Assembly (NCBI GenBank): GCA_029263635.1
Contig: JAJUFY010000019.1
Span: forward strand, 1-14,273
Direction of reading: 5' to 3'
From: Ectothiorhodospiraceae bacterium
GTDB lineage: Bacteria > Pseudomonadota > Gammaproteobacteria > Nitrococcales > AK92
Length of the DNA stretch: 14,273 bases
Numbering within the stretch: position 1 is the stretch's first letter; the number at the start of each line of letters is the position of its first letter. Of this stretch, positions 6,105-12,127 are shown one piece after another. The notes under the pieces were generated by a model that saw nothing but the letters and a program-made list of their open reading frames with translations, was not told the origin of the DNA and did not search any database. Both the position numbers and the translations under genes were made by a program.

Positions 6105-6887
6105 ATGCCGCGCTTTATTGCCAATCTCAGCATGCTGTTTACCGAGCTGCCCTTCCTGGAGCGCTTCGCCGCCGCCCGACAGGCCGGCTTTCGCACCGTC
6201 GAGGTGCAGTTCCCGTACGACCACGCCGCCGCCGATATCCGCCATGCGCTGGTCGATGCCGGGGTTTCCCTGCATCTGATCAACCTGCCGGCCGGCGACT
6301 GGGCGGGCGGCGACCGCGGCATTGCCGCCGACCCGGCGCGGGTCGAGGAATTTCGGGACGGTGTGGCGCAGGCCCTGGCCTATGCGGGCGAACTGGGGGT
6401 ACGCCACCTCAACTGCCTGGCCGGACTGGGCGGGACGGTAGGCAAGGATGCGCAATGGCAGACGCTGGTCGCCAATGTCCGCCATGCCGCCGCGGCGCTG
6501 CGCGCGCTGGATGCCACGCTGCTGGTTGAGCCCATCAACCGGCGTGACGTGCCCGGCTTCGTGCTCGGCACCAGCGCCGAGGCGTTACGCCTCCTGGAGG
6601 AGGCGGGGGAGCCCAATCTGGCCCTGCAGTACGACGTCTACCACATGCAGCGCAGCGAAGGGGAGCTGGCCGCTACCATCGGTGCCAACCTGGGCCGGAT
6701 CGGCCACATCCAGATCGCCGATACGCCCGGCCGTCACCAGCCCGGCACCGGCGAGATCAATTTCCGCTTCCTGCTGAACGAGCTGGACCGCCTCGGCTAC
6801 GGCGGCCATGTATCGCTGGAGTACATCCCGCTGCCCGATACCCTGGGCTCGCTGGCCTGGATCGCCGAGCACGGCTTCAGGCTCTAG
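6105..6887 (+). CDS. hyi: Hydroxypyruvate isomerase
   Basis: Interconverts hydroxypyruvate and tartronate semialdehyde in glyoxylate metabolism. The protein has 260 residues, against 258 in E. coli Hyi, and aligns over its full length with that enzyme as I recall it. Shared blocks are the start RFIANLSMLFTELPFLERF, FPYDH (36-40), NLPAGDWAGGDRGIA (60-74), EEFRDGVA (81-88), VEPINRRDVPGF (141-152), QYDVYHMQR (175-183), HIQIADTPGRHQPGTGEINF (201-220) and LEY (238-240). The TIM-barrel catalytic and metal residues expected at Glu142, Asp177, Gln203 and Glu239 are all present. GAGGG at the end of the preceding reading frame serves as its ribosome-binding site, and only 5 bases separate the genes, so translation is probably coupled. 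Its TAG stop overlaps the stop of the convergent GGDEF gene within a shared CTAG. Confidence 0.95.
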   Translation: MPRFIANLSMLFTELPFLERFAAARQAGFRTVEVQFPYDHAAADIRHALVDAGVSLHLINLPAGDWAGGDRGIAADPARVEEFRDGVAQALAYAGELGVRHLNCLAGLGGTVGKDAQWQTLVANVRHAAAALRALDATLLVEPINRRDVPGFVLGTSAEALRLLEEAGEPNLALQYDVYHMQRSEGELAATIGANLGRIGHIQIADTPGRHQPGTGEINFRFLLNELDRLGYGGHVSLEYIPLPDTLGSLAWIAEHGFRL

Positions 6888-8116
6888 CCGACGAGCCGGT
6901 TGCGGCCGGCATTCTTGGCGCGGTACAGGGCCTCGTCGGCCGCCTTGATGACCAGCTCCGGATCGCGCAAGTCCCTCGTGCGCTCGGCCATGCCGATGCT
7001 GATGGTGATGTTGACGGTCTGCTGCCGCCGGCCCTGGCCGCGCCGGTTGCGGCCGGTCTTGGCGCTGTCCGGGCGGTCCTTGCCGCGCAGGACCAGGGGG
7101 TAGTCGGCAATCGCCTCGCGTACCGCCTCCAGGTGCGGCCGCGCCTGCTCCTTGTCCTTGCCGGAAAAGACGACGGTGAATTCTTCGCCGCCGTAGCGGT
7201 AGGCCCGGCCGCCGCCGCCGATCCGGCGGATCTGGCTGGCGACCATGCGCAGCACCTGATCGCCGACATCGTGACCGTAGGTGTCGTTGAACTGCTTGAA
7301 ATGATCGACATCCAGCATGGCGATGGTGTACCGCCGTCCAAGCGCCGCCAGGTGCTCGTTCAGCGCCCGGCGGGAGGGCAGGCCGGTCAGTTCGTCGCGG
7401 TAGGCGATGTGGTGGGTGTGCAGGACCAGGCTGGTGACCAGCATCAGCGCCGCGGCTGTGAGGAAGGTTTCCGGCACCATATAGGTGTCGGCGCGGTTGC
7501 AGGCGACCGCGACCGCCAGCAGGACCAGCAGCAGGCCGCCGGTGAGCACAGCCTGGTCCCGTCTCAGCTGCCAGAACTGCAGCAGGATTGCCAGCAGGAA
7601 GGCGAGCAGTGCGCCGTGCGGCAGCCGCAGGCCGGCGTGCTGGAACGGCAGGAACTCGCGGGTGACGAGCTGCAGGATATCGACTCGGTTGGCGGCGATT
7701 ACCCACAGCACCAGGCCGAGCTGCACCAGCAGCAACCCCAGCCGCAGCACGCCGTGGCCGCTCAGGATGCCGCGCTCCCGGAGGCGGCTGAACAGGGCGA
7801 TGTTGAGCGGCACCAGGATCCCACAGGCGCTGAACAGCACGGCTGCCTGGAACGGATCGCTGAGGGCGACCGCGCGCGCCGTCGTCAGCCCCCAGTAGCA
7901 GAGCATCAGTAGCACCGCGATGCAGACCACCCGGCTCTGATTCAGCAGCAGCGCGATGATGGCTGGCAACAGTGCGGCGACGTAAGGCATGGCCGTCAGC
8001 AGCGGCTGGTAGGCCGGCGGTACCGCGTGCAGATACGGCTGCGTGTAATGGGCGGCCACCAGCAATGCCAGTGGAACCAGCAGGGCGCGTGCCAGGGCGG
8101 TGTATGAATTGAGCAA
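6884..8116 (-). CDS. Membrane-bound diguanylate cyclase (GGDEF), TTG start
   Basis: Predicted to make cyclic-di-GMP at the inner membrane. Residues 1-235 are very hydrophobic, with about seven or eight helices (for example 10-22, 45-58, 62-78, 90-109, 122-142, 168-182, 190-206, 218-234) and no known sensor domain. The GGDEF domain starts at RDELTGLPSRRAL (240-252), has MLDVDHFKQFND (267-278) and an intact RYGGEEF signature (GGEEF 309-313), and ends ADEALYRAKNAGRN. The position of the inhibitory RxxD motif is occupied by glycines, so product inhibition is probably lost. A charged insertion of about 22 residues (345-366) precedes the TVNITISIG strand. The start is TTG at 8116: GAGG lies 7 bases upstream, an in-frame TAG sits five codons before, and the first ATG (residue 43) would remove a helix. 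It diverges from the other GGDEF gene. Confidence 0.9.
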   Translation of the reverse strand: MLNSYTALARALLVPLALLVAAHYTQPYLHAVPPAYQPLLTAMPYVAALLPAIIALLLNQSRVVCIAVLLMLCYWGLTTARAVALSDPFQAAVLFSACGILVPLNIALFSRLRERGILSGHGVLRLGLLLVQLGLVLWVIAANRVDILQLVTREFLPFQHAGLRLPHGALLAFLLAILLQFWQLRRDQAVLTGGLLLVLLAVAVACNRADTYMVPETFLTAAALMLVTSLVLHTHHIAYRDELTGLPSRRALNEHLAALGRRYTIAMLDVDHFKQFNDTYGHDVGDQVLRMVASQIRRIGGGGRAYRYGGEEFTVVFSGKDKEQARPHLEAVREAIADYPLVLRGKDRPDSAKTGRNRRGQGRRQQTVNITISIGMAERTRDLRDPELVIKAADEALYRAKNAGRNRLVG

Positions 8117-8540
8117 GCGCAGGCCTCGCTAGATAAGCTGGATTCGAGCCTTCGGCGAGATCAGGCTGCAAGCGGCGCTGCCTTCGTTCTCGCCCGATGT
8201 TCTTATTCGTGTGCCGCCGACCATGGCATCTGCTGCCGCAGCGAGCCGTCATGTCGGCTGGCTGGATGTCGGTACCGTCGCTGGCATCCAGGATACCGCG
8301 GAACCGGCCGCGACAGCCGTGACGGCTTGTCAAAATCCCGCACGCAGCCGGGCGCCGGCGCTACGGAAGGGCGCCAAGATTCCGCCATTGCCGGTCTGAG
8401 CTGTCGGGAATCCAGCGGAGTCGGGTGTCTGAAATGCATGATCCTTGAGAAAGCTCTTATATATCAACGCCGTAAATGTTTGGCACGGAATTCGCTTTAT
8501 CGGGGGTAACAACGGTCCGGTTAACAGCTACAGACATTCC
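8117..8540. other. Divergent intergenic region between the two GGDEF genes (424 bases)
   Basis: No convincing gene is present. Three structures stand out. CTGGATG (8262-8268) and CATCCAG (8285-8291) form a 7-bp inverted repeat around a palindrome CGGTACCG (8270-8277). AGCCGT-g-ACGGCT (8315-8327) is a 13-base operator-like palindrome. An AT-rich patch at 8450-8485 probably holds the promoter of the plus-strand GGDEF gene. These could be protein-binding sites controlling both genes, but no known regulator motif was recognised. Confidence 0.4.
8458..8463 (+). promoter_or_regulatory. Candidate -10 box for the plus-strand GGDEF gene
   Basis: TATATA lies in the most AT-rich stretch of the intergenic region, about 78 bases before the ATG at 8541. 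No strong -35 box is seen 17 bases upstream (TGCATG). Support is the motif and local composition only. Confidence 0.3.
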
Positions 8541-9452
8541 ATGGTCAATTCCGTCGTTCCACTCAGTCCTGTCGCCCGGCCGCGGCCCGCGCCGCGCCGC
8601 AGCAGTCACAGCCAGCATGGCGTCGATGCCAGCATCCGCCTGCTGAGTCGCCTGCAGACTACTCTCGAGCCGCAGCAGCTGCTGCAATTCTACTTCGAGG
8701 AGATGCGCCTGCCGTTGGCGCTGGAAGGACTGTCCTGGCGGTATGACGAGCCGGGGCTGCGAGTCAGGCTCGGTCGGCAGGGGAGGGCTCGCTGCGTCTG
8801 CAGCCTGTCGATCGACGGCACCAGCTTCGGCGAGCTGACCGTCAGCCGGCGCACGCCGCTGCGGGACGACGAGGAACTGCTGCTGCAGCAGACGCTGGGT
8901 CTGCTGATTCACCCGCTGCGCAACGCCGTGCTTTACCAGCAGGCGCTCGCCGCCGCCCGCCGGGATGCGCTGACCGGCCTGGGCAATCGGGCCGCCTTTG
9001 ACGAGAGCCTGATCCGCGAGCTGGACCTGGCCCGACGTCATGGCGATGCATTCTCCCTGGTGCTCATCGACGTGGATCACTTCAAGGAGATCAACGACCG
9101 CCATGGACATCAGGCCGGCGACCAGGTGCTGCGGGAGCTGGCCCAGATCCTCCTCCGCGAGGCCAGGCACAGCGATTTGCTGTTCCGCTATGCCGGCGAC
9201 GAGTTCGTGATCGCCATGAGCCGTACCGGTCTGGAAGGTGCTCTGGGGGCGGCCGAGCGGGTGCGGAACGCGGTCGCAGATCATCGCTTTCACTGCGATG
9301 GCCGCACGATTCCGGTCCGGATCAGCGTGGGAGTGGCTACGGCAGCGAACGGGGAAGGGCCGCAGGATGTGTTCAGGCGGGCCGACCAGGCCCTGTTCTC
9401 CGCCAAGCGGCAGGGGCGCGACCGGGTCGCAGCGGAGGACCCGGCGGAGTGA
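8541..9452 (+). CDS. Soluble diguanylate cyclase (AGDEF variant) with GAF-like N-terminal region
   Basis: Predicted cytoplasmic cyclic-di-GMP synthase of 303 residues. Residues 1-30 are basic and Pro/Ser-rich. Residues about 30-135 form an alpha/beta region that looks GAF-like (RLQTTLEPQQLLQFYFEEM ... FGELTVSRRTPLRDDEELLL ... HPLRNAVLYQQAL), but I cannot assign it firmly. The catalytic domain begins DALTGLGNR (142-150), has LIDVDHFKEIND and the signature RYAGDEF (AGDEF 218-222), with Ala replacing the first Gly, a variant seen in some active cyclases. The inhibitory site RHSD (209-212) is present at the right distance, so feedback inhibition is expected. The frame is open from a TTG at 8445, but that stretch is AT-rich and looks like promoter. 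The chosen ATG has no good Shine-Dalgarno, so the start is uncertain. There are no membrane segments. Confidence 0.88.
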   Translation: MVNSVVPLSPVARPRPAPRRSSHSQHGVDASIRLLSRLQTTLEPQQLLQFYFEEMRLPLALEGLSWRYDEPGLRVRLGRQGRARCVCSLSIDGTSFGELTVSRRTPLRDDEELLLQQTLGLLIHPLRNAVLYQQALAAARRDALTGLGNRAAFDESLIRELDLARRHGDAFSLVLIDVDHFKEINDRHGHQAGDQVLRELAQILLREARHSDLLFRYAGDEFVIAMSRTGLEGALGAAERVRNAVADHRFHCDGRTIPVRISVGVATAANGEGPQDVFRRADQALFSAKRQGRDRVAAEDPAE

Positions 9453-9552
9453 TGGAGCATCAGGGGAAAGGGCGCTTGCCTGGCCGCGGTGGCTCGGGGG
9501 AGCGTCGAGGCACTGCGTATGGCGAATGGCGGGTAGGCGGCACGCCTTCACT

Positions 9553-9568
9553 GCCGGTATGATCCGGC
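9553..9568 (+). promoter_or_regulatory. Candidate -10 box within a palindrome upstream of the rhomboid gene
   Basis: TATGAT (9558-9563) matches the -10 consensus at five of six bases and is flanked by GCCGG and CCGGC, making a perfect 5-bp inverted repeat around it. It would give a leader of about 26 bases to the GTG start. No -35 box is evident. Confidence 0.35.
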
Positions 9569-9595
9569 TCCCTCCCCAGGTACAAGGAAAATGGC

Positions 9596-10282
9596 GTGCT
9601 CCTGCTGCCGCTGAAGGACGATAACCCGGTCGTGCATGTCCGGTTCCAGTACGTGACGGTCGGCATCATGGCGGTCTGCGTACTGATGTACGTCTGGCAG
9701 CTTTCCCTACCGCTCAGCGACGCCGCCGCGCTGCTCTACAACCTTGGCGCCATCCCGGGTGCCTTTGCCGGCGAGGCGGCAACCGTCCGCGACACCACGC
9801 TGCCGGTGTTCCTGACCGCGATCAGCCACATGTTCGTGCACGCCGACTTCATGCACCTGGCCGGCAATCTCATGTTCCTGTGGGTGTTCGGTGACAACAT
9901 CGAGGATGAGCTCGGTCATGGCCGGTTCCTGGTGTTCTACCTGTTCTGCGGCCTGCTGGCACTGCTCACGCACGGCCTGGTGACCAGCGACATGCAGATG
10001 CCCGTGGTCGGCGCCAGCGGCGCCATCTCCGGCATCCTGGCCGCGTACCTGATGCTGCATCCCCATGCCCGGGTGCTGGTGCTCGCCTTCGTACCGTTTC
10101 CGATCCGCATGCCGACCTACATGGCGCTCGGGCTCTGGGCGGTGTTCAATCTGGCCAGCGGCCTGGTGGATATCCGCGGCGAGGACGCCGTTGCCTGGTG
10201 GACCCATATCGGCGGCTTCGTCGCGGGCCTGATCGGGCTGCAGCTATTCGGCTGGCGCGGCAAGCAGTCGGAGCTGGCTTGA
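9596..10282 (+). CDS. Rhomboid family intramembrane serine protease
   Basis: Inner-membrane protease predicted to cleave transmembrane segments, 228 residues. It has about six helices (roughly 18-38, 70-98 in part, 110-130, 138-153, 158-168/173-190, 203-219). The catalytic Ser141 is in GASGAISG and the catalytic His204 in WWTHIGGF. HxxxN is present as His87-Leu-Ala-Gly-Asn91, in the helix that forms the oxyanion site. The Trp-Arg motif seen in some rhomboids is not obvious in the loop after helix 1. The start is GTG at 9596 because AAGGA lies 7 bases upstream. An ATG at 9591 is in another frame, too close to that site, and stops after seven codons. It stands alone between the GGDEF gene and the TRAP operon. 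The substrate is unknown. Confidence 0.92.
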   Translation: MLLLPLKDDNPVVHVRFQYVTVGIMAVCVLMYVWQLSLPLSDAAALLYNLGAIPGAFAGEAATVRDTTLPVFLTAISHMFVHADFMHLAGNLMFLWVFGDNIEDELGHGRFLVFYLFCGLLALLTHGLVTSDMQMPVVGASGAISGILAAYLMLHPHARVLVLAFVPFPIRMPTYMALGLWAVFNLASGLVDIRGEDAVAWWTHIGGFVAGLIGLQLFGWRGKQSELA

Positions 10283-10311
10283 AACTGCAGGTGGCGGCGA
10301 TGCGAACCGGT

Positions 10312-10342
10312 TTGAAACAGCTTCGGACAAGTGTGCAATGAT
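10312..10342 (+). promoter_or_regulatory. Candidate promoter of the TRAP transporter operon
   Basis: TTGAAA (10312-10317) and AATGAT (10337-10342) resemble -35 and -10 boxes but are separated by 19 bases, longer than ideal. An imperfect copy of the -35 neighbourhood (TTGAAACtGC) occurs 33 bases upstream at 10279, overlapping the rhomboid stop. Confidence 0.3.
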
Positions 10343-10392
10343 ATTCGTCGGACTCTGTCTCCAGGCGGTCCATAACACATACAGACAACCGC

Positions 10393-10409
10393 CGGGTCCG
10401 CGCGACCCG
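10393..10409 (+). promoter_or_regulatory. Inverted repeat in the dctP leader
   Basis: CGGGTC (10393-10398) and GACCCG (10404-10409) flank 5 bases, ending 11 bases before the GAGG ribosome-binding site of dctP. It could be a leader hairpin or an operator just downstream of the promoter. Confidence 0.35.
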
Positions 10410-10430
10410 CTTGCCCGTTGAGGATCTGTC

Positions 10431-11441
10431 ATGTCGAACAAGCGCCGCTTTACCAGGCTTGCGGCCACCGTGGCTGGTATTGCCTTGCTGTCAACCGTGC
10501 TGAGCGCGCAGGCGCGCGAGTACTCTGTGTCCACCGTGCTTTCCGACGCTTTCCCCTGGGGGCAGGCGGCGGAGAAATGGGCTGAATTGGTCAAGGAGCG
10601 CTCCGGGGGGCGTATCACTCTGCGGGTTTACCCGAATTCGCAGCTGGTATCAGGTGACCAGACCCGGGAATTCTCGGCGATGCGCTCGGGATTGATCGAC
10701 ATGGCGGTCGGTTCGACCATCAACTGGTCTCCGCAGGTGCCGGAGCTCAATCTCTTCTCGCTGCCGTTCCTGATGCCGGACACCAAGGCGGTCGACGCCA
10801 TTACCGGTGGCAAGGCCGGCGAGATGGTGTTCAAGGCCATTGAGTCGCGCGGTGTAGTGCCGCTGGCTTGGGGCGAGAACGGCTTCCGTGAGATTTCCAA
10901 CTCCCGTAAGCCCATCACCAAGCCAGAGGATCTGGCGGGCCTGAAGATTCGGGTGGTCGGCTCGCCGCTGTTCCAGGACACCTTCGAGGCGTTAGGCGCC
11001 AACCCGACCCAGATGAGCTGGACCGACGCCAAGCCGGCGCTCACCACAGGTGCGGTCGACGGCCAGGAAAACCCACTGTCGGTGTTTGACGTGGCGCGCA
11101 TCGATCAGGCGGGCCAGCGCTACCTGACCATGTGGCACTACATGAACGATCCGCTGATCTTCGCCGTCAACCAGCGGGTCTGGAAGACGCTGCCCAAGGA
11201 AGATCAGGAACTGCTGCGACAGGCGGCGATCGATGCCGGCAAATGGGAGATTGAACTGTCCCGGCAGCAGGAGGCCGAGCGCGCAAATACCATCAAGGCG
11301 CGCGGGGTTGAGGTCGTCGAGCTGACGGATGCGCAGCGGCAGGCCTTTATCGAAGCAACCCGCAAGGTGCACCAGAAGTGGACTCCACGGATCGGCGCAG
11401 AGCTGGTCAAGGCTGCCCGCGAGGCCATTGAACAGCGCTGA
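10431..11441 (+). CDS. dctP: TRAP transporter solute-binding protein (DctP family)
   Basis: Periplasmic receptor that delivers an organic acid to the DctQM permease, 336 residues, the normal size. The N-terminus is a Sec signal peptide: basic MSNKRRFTR, a hydrophobic stretch to about 24, and a probable cut after SAQA (residue 28). The mature protein shows family blocks AEKWAELVKERSGGRITLRV (47-66), RSGLIDMAVG (85-94), GWxE-like AWGENGFREISNS (146-158), and LAGLKIRVVGSPLF (168-181) with Arg174, the residue that usually pairs with the substrate carboxylate. GAVDGQENP (207-215) follows. A carboxylate substrate is therefore likely, but which one cannot be told. GAGG at 10420-10423 is well spaced for the ATG. 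A strong hairpin separates it from dctQ, a common way to make more receptor than permease. Confidence 0.95.
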   Translation: MSNKRRFTRLAATVAGIALLSTVLSAQAREYSVSTVLSDAFPWGQAAEKWAELVKERSGGRITLRVYPNSQLVSGDQTREFSAMRSGLIDMAVGSTINWSPQVPELNLFSLPFLMPDTKAVDAITGGKAGEMVFKAIESRGVVPLAWGENGFREISNSRKPITKPEDLAGLKIRVVGSPLFQDTFEALGANPTQMSWTDAKPALTTGAVDGQENPLSVFDVARIDQAGQRYLTMWHYMNDPLIFAVNQRVWKTLPKEDQELLRQAAIDAGKWEIELSRQQEAERANTIKARGVEVVELTDAQRQAFIEATRKVHQKWTPRIGAELVKAAREAIEQR

Positions 11442-11462
11442 TCGGCGCGTACAGTTGGAGTG

Positions 11463-11488
11463 CTCGGCCCCGACAAAGCGGGGCCGAG
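11463..11488 (+). terminator. Hairpin between dctP and dctQ (attenuator or message stabiliser)
   Basis: CTCGGCCCCG (11463-11472) and CGGGGCCGAG (11479-11488) form a perfect 10-bp stem with a 6-base loop, followed by TCGTTT. It lies 22 bases after the dctP stop and 19 bases before the dctQ start. The likely effect is partial termination or 3' protection of the dctP message, giving excess binding protein. Confidence 0.65.
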
Positions 11489-11506
11489 TCGTTTGAGGGG
11501 TTTGTT

Positions 11507-12127
11507 ATGAAGACGCAGCCGGATGCTCGGCTGGAACGGGTGCTTGCCACACTGGCGCTGCTGATCATTGCTGTGATCAGCCTGGCCAACGTCATCGTCC
11601 GCTACGCAACTGATATCTCCTTTGCTTTCACCGAAGAAATCTCAGTCTTCCTGCTGGTTGTGCTGACCTTCGCCGGTGCCTCGGTGGCGCTGCGCCGCAA
11701 CGGCCACATCCGCGTCGGCTTGCTGGAGCGCGCTTTGCCGCCGAGGCCTCGGCGGGCTCTGATCGTGTTGCAGTGGTTGTGCACCGTGATTGTGCTAGGC
11801 CTGATCGCCTGGTACGGCGGCCGCATGACGATCGAGGAGTATCAGTGGGAGACCCTGTCGCCCGGTCTGGGGCTGCCGCAATGGTGGTACGTGGCCTGGC
11901 TGCCGCTGCTGGCGGTGCTGATGCTGCTGCGAGTCACGCAGCAAACCTGGGACAGGCTGCGTGGGGGGCTCCTCGATGAGCCCAGATCGGGGGATGATCG
12001 TGTGATTTATAGCCCTGCTGTTCAACGGTCTGCCGGTGGCGTTCGCGCTCGCTCTGGGCGCTATCGTCGGCATTCTCACCGGTCTGACGCCGGACATGCT
12101 GGCAACCCTGGGCACCAATACTTATAA
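11507..12127 (+). CDS. dctQ: TRAP transporter small permease (DctQ family), 3' end abnormal
   Basis: Four-helix inner-membrane subunit that partners DctM. Helices lie near 12-32, 45-63, 85-105 and 126-146, and the family motif RRNGHIRVGLLER (63-75) is present. GAGGGG is 6 bases before the ATG. The DctQ-like part ends near residue 164 (LLDEPRSGDD), the usual place. From about residue 166 to the stop at 12127 the frame runs over dctM DNA and reads as an Arg/Ser-rich tail (VQRSAGGVRARSGRYRRHSH) with no DctQ character. Removing one base from the GGGGG run at 11989-11993 would end dctQ at the TGA of 12003-12005. The 206-residue product is therefore probably not the ancestral form. Possible causes are a frameshift mutation, a sequencing error, or a recoded DctQM fusion. 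Confidence 0.8.
   Translation: MKTQPDARLERVLATLALLIIAVISLANVIVRYATDISFAFTEEISVFLLVVLTFAGASVALRRNGHIRVGLLERALPPRPRRALIVLQWLCTVIVLGLIAWYGGRMTIEEYQWETLSPGLGLPQWWYVAWLPLLAVLMLLRVTQQTWDRLRGGLLDEPRSGDDRVIYSPAVQRSAGGVRARSGRYRRHSHRSDAGHAGNPGHQYL

Noticed and set aside
6585..8333. Very long open frame on the minus strand, 582 codons
   Set aside because: It overlaps the clear GGDEF gene and hyi in other frames and reads as Arg/Pro/Ala-rich low-complexity sequence with no family motifs, a usual effect of high GC.
8445..8540. N-terminal extension of the second GGDEF protein from a TTG at 8445
   Set aside because: The stretch is AT-rich, contains the likely promoter and has no Shine-Dalgarno before the TTG, so the ATG at 8541 is preferred, although that start is also not strong.
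9452..9562. 36-residue ORF overlapping the GGDEF stop as TGATG
   Set aside because: The peptide is Gly/Arg-rich without a signal or domain, and it runs into the likely rhomboid promoter; chance is the simpler explanation.
9591..9614. Seven-codon cysteine-rich ORF (MACSCCR) overlapping the rhomboid start
   Set aside because: The Shine-Dalgarno is only 2 bases from this ATG but 7 from the rhomboid GTG, so initiation here is unlikely.
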